Source: Sphingorhabdus wooponensis (GTDB lineage Bacteria > Pseudomonadota > Alphaproteobacteria > Sphingomonadales > Sphingomonadaceae). From it: 64,000 nt of DNA. Of this stretch, positions 1 to 8,628 are shown in pieces (the first letter of the stretch is position 1; the number at the start of each line of letters is the position of its first letter). Made by a program: the position numbers and the translations under genes. The notes below the pieces were generated by a model. The model saw nothing but the letters and a program-made list of their open reading frames with translations. It made no database searches and had not been told where the DNA came from. The stretch covers positions 1 to 64,000 of the forward strand of contig NZ_RWJI01000002.1 in assembly GCF_003933235.1 (NCBI RefSeq), read 5' to 3'.

Positions 1-1
1 C

Positions 2-127
2 ATGTATATGACCGGCAAGATTGAGATTGATCCTATGATCACCCATGTCATGGGCCTCGAAGAGATCAACAAAGCGTTCGAATTAATGCATGCGGGCAAA
101 AGCATCCGCAGCGTGGTGGTATTCTGA
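2..127 (+). CDS. S-(hydroxymethyl)glutathione dehydrogenase, C-terminal fragment (5' part outside window)
   Basis: Only the last 41 codons are visible; the gene enters from the left edge. The reading frame ends with the tail ELMHAGKSIRSVVVF, which is characteristic of class III alcohol dehydrogenases (FrmA/AdhC/FlhA type). These zinc enzymes oxidise S-hydroxymethylglutathione, formed spontaneously from formaldehyde and glutathione, to S-formylglutathione with NAD+. The stop codon is followed directly (0 nt) by the ATG of fdsG, so it probably heads the formate dehydrogenase operon. That fits the downstream demethylation genes, all of which release formaldehyde. Family assignment rests on the C-terminal signature only. 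Confidence 0.85.
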   Translation: MYMTGKIEIDPMITHVMGLEEINKAFELMHAGKSIRSVVVF

Positions 128-538
128 ATGACGTCCATCGCTGACATTTTGGCTGAGCATAAGGATAAAGAAGGTCCGCTCCTGCCTATCTTGCACGACG
201 TGCAAAAGGCATTTGGCCATGTCAGCGAGGATGCCATGCGTGAAATTGCCCAAACGCTGAACCTGACACGCGCTGAAGTATATGGTGTCGTCAGCTTCTA
301 TCATGATTTCCGTAAAGAAGCGGAGGCCCGCCCCGTTTTGAAATTGTGCCGCGCCGAAGCCTGTAAAGCACGCGGTGTCGAGGCGTTGATGCCCATCGCC
401 GATACCCAAAGCCGCGTCAAAGTGGAGGCCATTTATTGCCTTGGATTATGCGCGGTTGGCCCGTCGGCAATGGCAGGCGACAAGGTCTATGCACGTTTGG
501 ACGATGCTAAATTCAAAAGCTTATTGGAGGCCATGTGA
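128..538 (+). CDS. fdsG: NAD-dependent formate dehydrogenase gamma subunit (NuoE-like, [2Fe-2S])
   Basis: A 136-residue NuoE-type thioredoxin-like ferredoxin. Cysteines at about 74, 79, 104 and 108 (CRAEAC and CLGLC) have the spacing that ligates the N1a-type [2Fe-2S] cluster. In soluble FdsABG formate dehydrogenases this subunit pairs with FdsB to move electrons from the molybdenum subunit to NAD+. The ATG follows the previous stop codon immediately, and the TGA overlaps the GTG of fdsB by 4 nt, indicating translational coupling. NuoE of complex I is excluded by the fds context. Confidence 0.92.
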   Translation: MTSIADILAEHKDKEGPLLPILHDVQKAFGHVSEDAMREIAQTLNLTRAEVYGVVSFYHDFRKEAEARPVLKLCRAEACKARGVEALMPIADTQSRVKVEAIYCLGLCAVGPSAMAGDKVYARLDDAKFKSLLEAM

Positions 539-1977
539 CCGTCCGGATATCCGATGATGCGGTAGCTATCGCGTGCGGGGCCGACGAAGTTGCGGCCGCA
601 TTTATTGCAGCGGGCGTTGCCGTTGAGCGCGTTTCAAGCTGGGGCATGCAATGGCTTGAGCCTTTGGTGGATATCGATGGCGTTGGCTATGGTCCGGTAT
701 CGGCCGATCAGGTTGCGGACATATTGAACGGCACAGCGCCATCCCTAGGTCGTATCGCGGACCATCCCTTTATCGCCAATCAAACCCGCCTTACCTTTTC
801 GCGCGCGGGCAAAACCCGTCCGCTTTCGCTCGACGATTATTACGCATCGGAAGGTTGGCTTGGCCTTGCAAAAGCCCGTGAAATGGGCGCTCAAGCGACC
901 ATCAATACGGTCATGGCATCGGGACTTCGCGGACGTGGCGGCGCGGGTTTTCCGGCAGGCATAAAATGGCAAACGGTCGCGCGTGCCGACGGTGAACAGA
1001 AATATATCGTCTGCAATGCCGACGAAGGCGATAGCGCCACCTTTGCCGACCGTATGGTGATGGAGGGCGACCCCTTCATGCTGATCGAAGGTATGGCGAT
1101 TGCCGGCTTCGCGGTCGGGGCAAACAAGGGCTATGTCTATATCCGTTCCGAATATCCGCACGCCATCGCCAAGATGGAAGCCGCGATTAAACTAGCCGCC
1201 CATTTGATTGCGCCATTTGTTGTCGAAGTCCGCGTCGGCGCAGGCGCTTATGTGTGCGGCGAGGAAACATCGCTTCTGAACAGTCTCGAGGGCAAAAGAG
1301 GCGAAGTGCGGGCTAAACCGCCATTGCCCGCATTGGAAGGCCTGTTTGGCAAACCCACCATCGTTAATAACGTGCTGACGCTCGCCGCTGTGCCATGGAT
1401 TTTGACGCATGGCGGGGACGCTTATGCTGCATTCGGCGCAGGCCGGTCCAAGGGCACCATGCCCATCCAGATTGCCGGCAACGTAAAGCATGGCGGCCTT
1501 TTTGAAGTGGCCTTTGGCATCACGCTTGGCGAATTGGTCAATGATATCGGCGGCGGCACAGCGAGTGGCCGCCCCGCGCGCTGTGTCCAAGTTGGCGGAC
1601 CTTTGGGCGCGTACATACCGCCTGCGCAATTTCATCTCCCGCTCGATTATGAGGCTTTTGCAGCTGCGGACGCGCTGGTTGGCCATGCGGGTATCACTGT
1701 TTTCGACGATACCGTCGACATGGCGCAAATGGCGCGCTTTGCATTGGAATTTTGCGCCGTTGAAAGCTGCGGAAAATGTACGCCGTGCCGCTTAGGCAGC
1801 ACACGCGGCGTCGAAACGATGGATCAGATAATCGCCGGCAAAAATGTCGAGGCGAACCTAGCGCTGATTGCTGATCTGTCCGAAACTATGAAGTTCGGAT
1901 CGCTCTGCGCTTTGGGTGGTTTCACACCATATCCGGTGATGAGCGCAATCAAGCATTTTCCAGAGGATTTCCGGTGA
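535..1977 (+). CDS. fdsB: NAD-dependent formate dehydrogenase beta subunit (NuoF-like, FMN/NAD/[4Fe-4S])
   Basis: A 480-residue NuoF-type diaphorase subunit that starts with GTG overlapping the fdsG stop. A short divergent N-terminal thioredoxin-like region is followed by the FMN-binding motif GRGGAGFPAG at about 130-140, the NADH-binding GAGAYVCGEET at about 236, and a C-terminal [4Fe-4S] motif SCGKCTPCR at about 410-417 with a further cysteine near 458. It transfers electrons from formate oxidation to NAD+ in the cytoplasm. The start of mobA overlaps its stop by 4 nt. Confidence 0.93.
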   Translation: MTVRISDDAVAIACGADEVAAAFIAAGVAVERVSSWGMQWLEPLVDIDGVGYGPVSADQVADILNGTAPSLGRIADHPFIANQTRLTFSRAGKTRPLSLDDYYASEGWLGLAKAREMGAQATINTVMASGLRGRGGAGFPAGIKWQTVARADGEQKYIVCNADEGDSATFADRMVMEGDPFMLIEGMAIAGFAVGANKGYVYIRSEYPHAIAKMEAAIKLAAHLIAPFVVEVRVGAGAYVCGEETSLLNSLEGKRGEVRAKPPLPALEGLFGKPTIVNNVLTLAAVPWILTHGGDAYAAFGAGRSKGTMPIQIAGNVKHGGLFEVAFGITLGELVNDIGGGTASGRPARCVQVGGPLGAYIPPAQFHLPLDYEAFAAADALVGHAGITVFDDTVDMAQMARFALEFCAVESCGKCTPCRLGSTRGVETMDQIIAGKNVEANLALIADLSETMKFGSLCALGGFTPYPVMSAIKHFPEDFR

Positions 1978-2519
1978 GACGGCTGGGCGCTATCATTGCT
2001 GGTGGCAAAGCAACCCGCTTTGGCAGCGACAAGGCCGCTGCAGTGTTACACGGTCGCACGCTCATCGACCATGTTGCCGATGGATTGCGCGAACAGGTTG
2101 ACGCCTTGATTGTCTGTGGGCGGGCATGGCCCGGAATGGAGTGGGTGGAAGACAGCCCCTTTCCCGATATGGGACCATTGGGTGGCCTGAATGCCGCTTT
2201 TTTATATGCGCAACAAAACGGCTTTGACGAAGTATTGACCGCAGGTTGCGACGTCGTGCCTGTGCCGAAACTGCCATGCAATCTGCCCGATGGACATGCC
2301 GTCTATATGGACGGACATTATCTTTTCGGCGTGTGGCCCGTTGCGCTTGCACCTGCCTTGGAAAAACATCTGCACAATCAAGACGATCTCTCGATGCGAC
2401 GCTGGATTACAATCAGTGGCGCGCAGGCCATCACAACTTCAGATGCTTTTCACAATTTGAACACGCCGTTGGAACTAGCGCAATATGCTGCGCAACAGTC
2501 AAATATTGGTATAAGGTAG
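1974..2519 (+). CDS. mobA: Molybdenum cofactor guanylyltransferase
   Basis: A 181-residue nucleotidyltransferase with the N-terminal GTP-binding signature IIAGGKATRFGSDKA at about 7-21 and a downstream DMGPLGGL motif near 64-71. MobA attaches GMP to molybdopterin to make the bis-MGD cofactor that FdsA requires. It starts with GTG overlapping the fdsB stop and ends 4 nt before fdsA, so cofactor maturation is co-expressed with the enzyme. The usual fds arrangement places fdsB directly before fdsA; the insertion of mobA here is notable. It is slightly shorter than many MobA proteins (about 190-200 aa) but appears intact. Confidence 0.9.
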   Translation: MRRLGAIIAGGKATRFGSDKAAAVLHGRTLIDHVADGLREQVDALIVCGRAWPGMEWVEDSPFPDMGPLGGLNAAFLYAQQNGFDEVLTAGCDVVPVPKLPCNLPDGHAVYMDGHYLFGVWPVALAPALEKHLHNQDDLSMRRWITISGAQAITTSDAFHNLNTPLELAQYAAQQSNIGIR

Positions 2520-2523
2520 ATAC

Positions 2524-5382
2524 ATGACGTACCAGCCGCAAAAAGATTTCGGAACGCCGGAAAGTCGATCGAACGAGGCAGTATCGCTGACCATTGACGG
2601 CCGGGAAGTCACTGTGCCTGCTGGCACCAGCGTCATGCGCGCGGCGGCGGAACAAGGCACCTCCATCCCCAAATTATGTGCGACGGATAGCGTCAAAAGC
2701 TATGGCTCATGCCGCCTGTGTCTCGTTGAAATCGATGGCCGCAGGGGCACGCCTGCAAGCTGCACAACGCCGGTTGAACCAGGCATGGTTGTCCGCACGC
2801 AGACACCACAGCTAGCGAAATTGCGCAAAGGCGTGATGGAATTGTATATTTCCGACCATCCGCTCGATTGCCTGACATGCGCCGCCAATGGGGATTGCGA
2901 ATTGCAGGATCAGGCAGGCGCCGTGGGCCTGCGCGATGTCCGTTATGACGTGCAATCCACGCATCTGGGGCAAGAAAAAGATCACTCCAACCCCTATTTT
3001 GATTTCGATCCGAGCAAATGCATTGCTTGCTCCCGCTGCATCCGCGCCTGTGACGAAGTGCAAGGTACCCTTGCGCTCACCATGGAAGGCAGAGGTTGGG
3101 ATTCCAAAATATCTGCTGGCCTTGCCAGCGACAACTTCCTCGGCTCGGAATGCGTTTCCTGCGGTGCCTGTGTGCAAGCCTGCCCCACGGCAACCTTGGT
3201 CGAGAAAAAAGTGGTTGAGGTCGGTACACCCGAACGCAGCGTTGTCACGACCTGCGCGTATTGCGGTGTCGGCTGCACTTTCCGCGCCGAAATGCGCGGC
3301 GAACAATTGGTACGGATGGTCCCGTATAAAGACGGGAAAGCCAATCGCGGCCATAGCTGCGTCAAAGGCCGCTTTGCATGGGGCTATGCCCAGCATCAAG
3401 AACGCATATTGAAGCCCATGATCCGTAAATCGATCAGCGACCCGTGGCGTGAAGTCGAATGGGACGAGGCCTTTGCCTATACCGCGTCCGAACTGAAACG
3501 GATTAGCGAAAAATATGGCCGCAATGCGCTTGGCGGCATCACCTCAAGCCGCTGCACCAATGAAGAAACCTTCCTTGTGCAAAAGCTTGTACGTGCCGGA
3601 TTTGGCAATAATAACGTCGATACCTGCGCCCGCGTATGCCATTCGCCGACGGGATATGGCCTCAAAACCACCTTTGGCACCAGCGCCGGAACGCAGGATT
3701 TTGACAGCGTCGAAGACAGCGATGTCATCCTGATCATTGGTGCGAACCCCACCGATGGCCACCCCGTTTTCGCCAGCCGGATGAAACGCCGCTTGCGCGG
3801 GCAAGATGGCCGCCCCGGCGCGAAGCTTATCGTTATCGATCCACGCCGGACTGACATTGTGCGTTCGCCGCATATTGAGGCGCAGCATCATCTGCCCTTA
3901 CGCCCCGGCACCAATGTTGCAGTGCTGACCGCGATGGCGCATGTCATCGTGACCGAAGGCTTGGCCAATGAAGCCTTCGTCCGCGAACGTTGCGATTGGG
4001 ACGAGTATAGCCATTGGGCCGAATTCGTTTCGCAAGCCCGCAACAGCCCCGAAAATCTGCAGCCGGTTACGTTGGTCGATGCCGAAGAGCTGCGCGCAGC
4101 AGCGCGGCTTTATGCCACAGGCGGCAATGGTGCGATCTATTATGGCTTGGGTGTTACGGAACATTCGCAGGGCAGCTCAACCGTCATGGCAATCGCGAAT
4201 TTGGCGATGGCAACGGGCAATATCGGGCGCAGGGGCGTTGGCGTAAACCCGCTTCGCGGTCAAAACAACGTCCAAGGCGCGTGCGACATGGGCAGCTTCC
4301 CGCATGAACTGGCCGGATATCGCCATATCAGCGACAGCGACACACGGTCCTTGTTTGAAAATGACTGGGGCGTTACGCTGGATCCGGAACCCGGTCTACG
4401 CATCCCCAATATGCTCGATGCAGCTGTCGATGGCGTGTTTAAGGCGCTCTATTGCCAGGGTGAGGACATTCTTCAGTCCGATCCAAACACCGCCCATGTG
4501 TCCGCAGGACTGGCGGCGATGGAATGTGTGATCGTCCACGATCTTTTCCTCAACGAAACTGCAAATTACGCCCATATCTTCCTGCCCGGATCGACCTTTT
4601 TGGAAAAGAACGGCACCTTCACCAATGCCGAACGCCGCATTCAACCGGTACGCAAGGTGATGACACCGATGAACGGCTTGGAAGATTGGGAAGTCACGCA
4701 AAAGCTCGCGCAAGCGATGGGGCTGAACTGGAATTATAGTCACCCGTCCGAAATCATGGACGAAATCGCGCGGCTGACGCCAACTTTTGCCGGCGTATCC
4801 TTTGCGCGGTTGGATGAGGTGGGTTCGCTGCAATGGCCTGTGACCGCCGATGCGCCTGACGGATCGCCTATCATGCATATTGATGGCTTTGTGCGCGGCA
4901 AGGGCAAATTTGTTGTGACCGATTATGTCCCAACGGATGAGAAAACCGGCCCACGTTTCCCGTTGTTGCTGACCACCGGCCGGATATTGTCGCAATATAA
5001 TGTCGGTGCACAAACACGGCGGACCGAAAATGTCGCGTGGCATCCTGAAGATTTGCTCGAAATCCACCCCGTGGATGCAGAAGATCGCGGCGTCAAATCG
5101 GGCGATTGGGTGAAGCTGGCGAGCCGCGCGGGCGAAACCACATTGCGCGCCAATGTCACCGACCGCGTTGCGCCGGGTGTTGTCTATACCACATTCCACC
5201 ATGCGGTGACGCAGGCCAATGTTGTCACCACCGACTTTAGCGACTGGGCAACCAATTGCCCCGAATATAAGGTCACAGCGGTTCAAATCAGCGCCTCCAA
5301 CGGCCCGACCGAGTGGCAGGAAGAATATGAAGCCTTGTCGACCCGCTCGCGCCGGGTGGAAACCGGGATTGCCGCCGAATGA
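2524..5382 (+). CDS. fdsA: NAD-dependent formate dehydrogenase alpha subunit (molybdopterin, Fe-S)
   Basis: A 952-residue catalytic subunit that oxidises formate to CO2. The N-terminus is a [2Fe-2S] ferredoxin domain with Cys52, 63, 66 and 80. A NuoG-like His/Cys cluster region (DHPLDCLTC, about 118) and two ferredoxin-type [4Fe-4S] motifs (CIACSRC and CVSCGAC, about 166-228) follow, then the molybdopterin oxidoreductase domain with its own 4Fe-4S site (CAYCGVGC, about 243). The molybdenum ligand is cysteine, not selenocysteine, in the motif VCHSPTG (Cys372). Length matches Cupriavidus/Rhodobacter FdsA. Its stop overlaps fdsD by 4 nt. Confidence 0.95.
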   Translation: MTYQPQKDFGTPESRSNEAVSLTIDGREVTVPAGTSVMRAAAEQGTSIPKLCATDSVKSYGSCRLCLVEIDGRRGTPASCTTPVEPGMVVRTQTPQLAKLRKGVMELYISDHPLDCLTCAANGDCELQDQAGAVGLRDVRYDVQSTHLGQEKDHSNPYFDFDPSKCIACSRCIRACDEVQGTLALTMEGRGWDSKISAGLASDNFLGSECVSCGACVQACPTATLVEKKVVEVGTPERSVVTTCAYCGVGCTFRAEMRGEQLVRMVPYKDGKANRGHSCVKGRFAWGYAQHQERILKPMIRKSISDPWREVEWDEAFAYTASELKRISEKYGRNALGGITSSRCTNEETFLVQKLVRAGFGNNNVDTCARVCHSPTGYGLKTTFGTSAGTQDFDSVEDSDVILIIGANPTDGHPVFASRMKRRLRGQDGRPGAKLIVIDPRRTDIVRSPHIEAQHHLPLRPGTNVAVLTAMAHVIVTEGLANEAFVRERCDWDEYSHWAEFVSQARNSPENLQPVTLVDAEELRAAARLYATGGNGAIYYGLGVTEHSQGSSTVMAIANLAMATGNIGRRGVGVNPLRGQNNVQGACDMGSFPHELAGYRHISDSDTRSLFENDWGVTLDPEPGLRIPNMLDAAVDGVFKALYCQGEDILQSDPNTAHVSAGLAAMECVIVHDLFLNETANYAHIFLPGSTFLEKNGTFTNAERRIQPVRKVMTPMNGLEDWEVTQKLAQAMGLNWNYSHPSEIMDEIARLTPTFAGVSFARLDEVGSLQWPVTADAPDGSPIMHIDGFVRGKGKFVVTDYVPTDEKTGPRFPLLLTTGRILSQYNVGAQTRRTENVAWHPEDLLEIHPVDAEDRGVKSGDWVKLASRAGETTLRANVTDRVAPGVVYTTFHHAVTQANVVTTDFSDWATNCPEYKVTAVQISASNGPTEWQEEYEALSTRSRRVETGIAAE

Positions 5383-5591
5383 CCAGTGAAGAGCGCCTTA
5401 TCCACATGGCGAACCAGATTGCGACCAATCTGGCAACCGACGCTGCGCCCGTTGCAGCGGTTGCAGACCATATCCAGACATTCTGGGACCCGCGGATGAA
5501 ACGGATGATTTTTGCCCATGGGACGGATGGCCTGTCGCCGGTTGCGGCGGCCGCCATTCGCTTGCTGGCCGACGCGCAAAATGGCGGTTGA
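5379..5591 (+). CDS. fdsD: Formate dehydrogenase delta subunit / maturation factor
   Basis: A 70-residue protein with the FdsD family pattern: an N-terminal MANQIA helix, a conserved FWDPRMKR segment at about 35-42, and an alanine-rich C-terminal helix. FdsD is a small subunit or chaperone needed for active soluble formate dehydrogenase. It overlaps fdsA by 4 nt and the fdhD start by 11 nt. Confidence 0.88.
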   Translation: MTSEERLIHMANQIATNLATDAAPVAAVADHIQTFWDPRMKRMIFAHGTDGLSPVAAAAIRLLADAQNGG

Positions 5592-6381
5592 GCAAGGCGC
5601 CAAACCTATCCGTTTTGCGGTACTTACCCCAAATGAGGGTTCGACCGAGATAATAGACCGGCCCATCATAGCCGAAGCACCCATTGCTATAGAATATAAT
5701 GGCATTGGTTATGCCGTGATGATGGCGACGCCGATTGATCTTCAGGACTATGCCGTCGGTTTCAGCCTATCCGAGGGGCTGATTACGCACCCTGACGATA
5801 TTCTGGCGCTTGATACGCATCAGTCAGAATTGGGCTGGATATTGCGCATTCAGGTGCCGCATGAAAATGCCGAAAAAGTGGTTGCCCGCGCCCGCCAGCG
5901 TGTCTCGGAAAGCAGCTGCGGCCTGTGTGGCATGGACAATCTCGAAGAAGTCATGCGCCCTTTGCCGCCTGTAACGGCGCAGATTGCGGTCGCCGATGCG
6001 GCGATTTTTGCAGCGCTATCGGCATTGCGGTCACACCAGACATTGAATGCCATCACAGGGTCTGCACATGCAGCCGCTTTTTGCGCGCCCGACGGTGCTA
6101 TTCTGATGACGCGCGAGGATGTCGGTCGTCACAATGCGCTCGACAAGTTGATAGGCGCACTCGCCAACGCGCATATAGATATCTCAGCCGGCTTTATCGT
6201 CCTGACCGCGCGGTGCAGCCTTGAGCTCGTGCAAAAAACAATCCTCGCAAACTGCCCAATGCTCGTGACGATTTCCGCCGCGACTGACTTGGCGATCAAC
6301 ATCGCGCAAAAATCAGGCCTGCGCTTGGTCAGCCTGGCACGCGCGGACTCGGCGCTTGCCGCAATGCCCCGAAACGGCTGA
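5581..6381 (+). CDS. fdhD: Formate dehydrogenase accessory sulfurtransferase FdhD
   Basis: FdhD/FdsC transfers sulfur from a cysteine desulfurase to the bis-MGD cofactor, and this is essential for formate dehydrogenase activity. I chose the ATG at 5581, giving 266 aa, because it gives a normal FdhD N-terminus and a short 11-nt overlap with fdsD; an in-frame start further upstream would lie deep inside fdsD. The sulfur-relay motif SCGLCGM carries Cys113 and Cys116, and the conserved MTREDVGRHNALDKLIG segment is at about 177-193. The 3' end overlaps the convergent lysR gene by 53 bp. Confidence 0.93.
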   Translation: MAVEQGAKPIRFAVLTPNEGSTEIIDRPIIAEAPIAIEYNGIGYAVMMATPIDLQDYAVGFSLSEGLITHPDDILALDTHQSELGWILRIQVPHENAEKVVARARQRVSESSCGLCGMDNLEEVMRPLPPVTAQIAVADAAIFAALSALRSHQTLNAITGSAHAAAFCAPDGAILMTREDVGRHNALDKLIGALANAHIDISAGFIVLTARCSLELVQKTILANCPMLVTISAATDLAINIAQKSGLRLVSLARADSALAAMPRNG

Positions 6382-7243
6382 TAAGCCAGCTTCGGAGCAT
6401 CGAAATAGCTGGGTCAGCCAAATCATCGGCGTGCAGTTTCAAATAATAGCCATAGCCGTCTTCAATAACCGCATCATAAGGCATCACCAGCCGCCCATCA
6501 GCAATTTCCTGCGCGAACATATCAATATCGCCCAAAAAGACACCATTGGCGGCCATGGCATATTGCGCAACGGCAATCGTGGTATCAAAGGCAAGACCAC
6601 CATGCGTCGCAACAGTCATCTGGCTTTGCCGGAGATAGGCCGTCCACAAAAGGTCGCGCGGTTCGCCATCCAGTTTGAGGTGCAAAAGTTCCTCACTTTT
6701 CAAAAACGCCTCTAATGACTTGCCTTGCGCGCGAGCCGCGGTTGCCGGCGAGCATAATGGCGCGACCCGCACCATCCAGAGAAGGTCCGTAATCCGGTCA
6801 TCGACATTGGGCCGGTCATACACAATCGCCATGTCGAAATCGGTTGATGGCAAACCGGTCACATGCGCGCTCGAAACATCCAGGCGCAAATCGGGATGTT
6901 CAATGTGAAAATCGCGCAGCATTGGCAGGAACAATTGTTGCAGCAGCGACGGCGGCACATGCAGCCGCAATGAACGGCCAGTCACTTCGTCATCGCGAAT
7001 GGCATTCATTGTTTGCTCAAGCCGGTCGAGGCATTTGCTCACCACCGGCAACAATTCTTCGCCAGCCGCCGTTAGCGAAAGCCGCGACGCATCGCGCACG
7101 AACAATTGCTTGCCCAGTAATTCCTCAAGCCCGCCAACATGACGGCTCATTGCACTTTGCGACACCGAAAGCGCGGACGCACCGCCAGTGAAGCTTAGAT
7201 TCTGTCCTACCGCTTCAAACGCACGCAAGGCATTTAACGGCAA
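6329..7243 (-). CDS. LysR-family transcriptional regulator (GcvA-like)
   Basis: A 304-residue LysR regulator with an N-terminal winged helix-turn-helix (LPLNALRAFEAVG, SQSAMSRHVGGLEE) and a C-terminal effector-binding domain. It is divergent from the eight-gene Rieske/sox operon, 176 bp away, and is its likely regulator. TTG at 7243 is the first standard start, but the in-frame codons upstream read INRRW before LPLNALRAFEA. This resembles the usual GcvA-type start (M-N-R-R-x-LPLNALR), so initiation at the ATT codon at 7258 is possible. The 3' end overlaps fdhD antisense by 53 bp. The effector is unknown. Confidence 0.85.
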   Translation of the reverse strand: MPLNALRAFEAVGQNLSFTGGASALSVSQSAMSRHVGGLEELLGKQLFVRDASRLSLTAAGEELLPVVSKCLDRLEQTMNAIRDDEVTGRSLRLHVPPSLLQQLFLPMLRDFHIEHPDLRLDVSSAHVTGLPSTDFDMAIVYDRPNVDDRITDLLWMVRVAPLCSPATAARAQGKSLEAFLKSEELLHLKLDGEPRDLLWTAYLRQSQMTVATHGGLAFDTTIAVAQYAMAANGVFLGDIDMFAQEIADGRLVMPYDAVIEDGYGYYLKLHADDLADPAISMLRSWLISRFGALRQAPSPRVPG

Positions 7244-7419
7244 CCAACGACGGTTAATGGTGCTACGATTGGATATGATATCGGCCTTTCGAATGCGGAC
7301 ATTTTTACGTCTGCTTTATTGCCCGACATTTTGACATAGGGCTATGCGAAAATGCGATTTTATTCGTTACCATATCTGGCCCATTCCAGCTTTAGAGAGA
7401 TTTGTATAAAGGCCGAGAC

Positions 7420-8628
7420 ATGGATTTGCAGCGGATAAGCGCGCTTTTTGAACAACGCCGTGAAGGGCATACCTTGCCCCAAGCATTGTACACCGAAACG
7501 GAAAGCTTCGATTTCGATATGGCGGCAATTTATGGCCAAAGCTGGCTGATGGCCGGCATGGAATGTGAATTGCCAAAAGCAGGCAGCTACATCTCCATGA
7601 TGGTGGGCAAATGGCCTGTGGTCATCACGCGCGATAAGGAAGGCACGATCCGCGCTTTTCACAATAGCTGCCGTCATCGTGGCTCCATGGTTTGCCAACC
7701 CGGACATGGCACCGCGCCAAAGCTGGTCTGCCCTTATCATCGCTGGACCTATGATCTGGACGGGTCACTCTTTGCGGCAGGCCGCATGGAAGACGATTTC
7801 GACAAAAGCGCCCATGGCCTGAAACCCATTGCGATAGCCTGTTTCGGTGGCGCAATCTTCATCTGCCTTGCGGACAATCCACCGCCTATCGATGATTTCC
7901 GGGAGAAGTTTTCGGCTTATGCGGCCCCTGCCAATTTCGAAAATCTAAAGCTCGCCCATGTCGACAAGCTGGTCGAACATGCGAATTGGAAGCTCGTCAT
8001 GGAAAATGCCCGCGAATGCTATCATTGCGCGACGGGCCATCCGGAATTAGCAAAGACATTCCCTGTGGGCATGTCCAAGCATTTCGATGCGCATGAAGAT
8101 GCGCGCGCAGAAGCTTTTTGCGCCGCCATGGACGCCAATGGTTTTCCGCATGAGCCAGTGGAAGGACATTGGTGGCAGGTTGCCCGCTTCGCGCTCAATG
8201 AAGGCTGCACATCCATGTCGGAAGATGGCAAGCCGCTCATCAAAAAGCCTCTGATTACCGCCAATGGCGGCGATATCGGGTCGCTGCGCTGGGCCATTGA
8301 TCCGCATCTTTTTGCTCATGCAACGTCGGACTATGTGTTCATGTTCAGCTGCATGCCAGTCAGCGCAACGGAAACGCATGTGTTCAGCAAATGGTATGTC
8401 CATAAGGATGCGGTGGAAGGCGTCGATTATGATATTGATGCCCTCATCTCCCTTTGGGCGGTGACCAATTCGCAAGACAAGGAACTGGCGGAAAACAACC
8501 ATAAGGGCGTCAACAGCCCGGGTTACACGCCCGGCCCCTATTCGGCCGATGCGGAGATGCTCGCCCGCAGATTTACCGACTGGTATTGTGACGTTTCGCG
8601 TGTCTATATTGATACCCATGGAAAATAA
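7420..8628 (+). CDS. Rieske non-heme iron oxygenase, quaternary-amine demethylase type (copy 1)
   Basis: A 402-residue aromatic-ring-hydroxylase-type alpha subunit. The Rieske [2Fe-2S] ligands are Cys84-x-His86 and Cys104-x-x-His107. The mononuclear iron site motif ECYHCATGHPEL places Glu199, His202 and His207. The family includes glycine-betaine demethylase GbcA, stachydrine demethylase and carnitine monooxygenase, which hydroxylate an N-methyl group and release formaldehyde. I chose the ATG at 7420 over an upstream TTG. First gene of the operon; it overlaps the next gene by 11 nt. A reductase partner is not encoded nearby. The exact substrate is not readable from sequence. Confidence 0.85.
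   Translation: MDLQRISALFEQRREGHTLPQALYTETESFDFDMAAIYGQSWLMAGMECELPKAGSYISMMVGKWPVVITRDKEGTIRAFHNSCRHRGSMVCQPGHGTAPKLVCPYHRWTYDLDGSLFAAGRMEDDFDKSAHGLKPIAIACFGGAIFICLADNPPPIDDFREKFSAYAAPANFENLKLAHVDKLVEHANWKLVMENARECYHCATGHPELAKTFPVGMSKHFDAHEDARAEAFCAAMDANGFPHEPVEGHWWQVARFALNEGCTSMSEDGKPLIKKPLITANGGDIGSLRWAIDPHLFAHATSDYVFMFSCMPVSATETHVFSKWYVHKDAVEGVDYDIDALISLWAVTNSQDKELAENNHKGVNSPGYTPGPYSADAEMLARRFTDWYCDVSRVYIDTHGK

Noticed and set aside
4396-5286. 296-codon open frame antisense to fdsA
   Set aside because: Cysteine/histidine-rich nonsense-like composition, no Shine-Dalgarno, and fully inside a well-supported gene with conserved motifs on the other strand.
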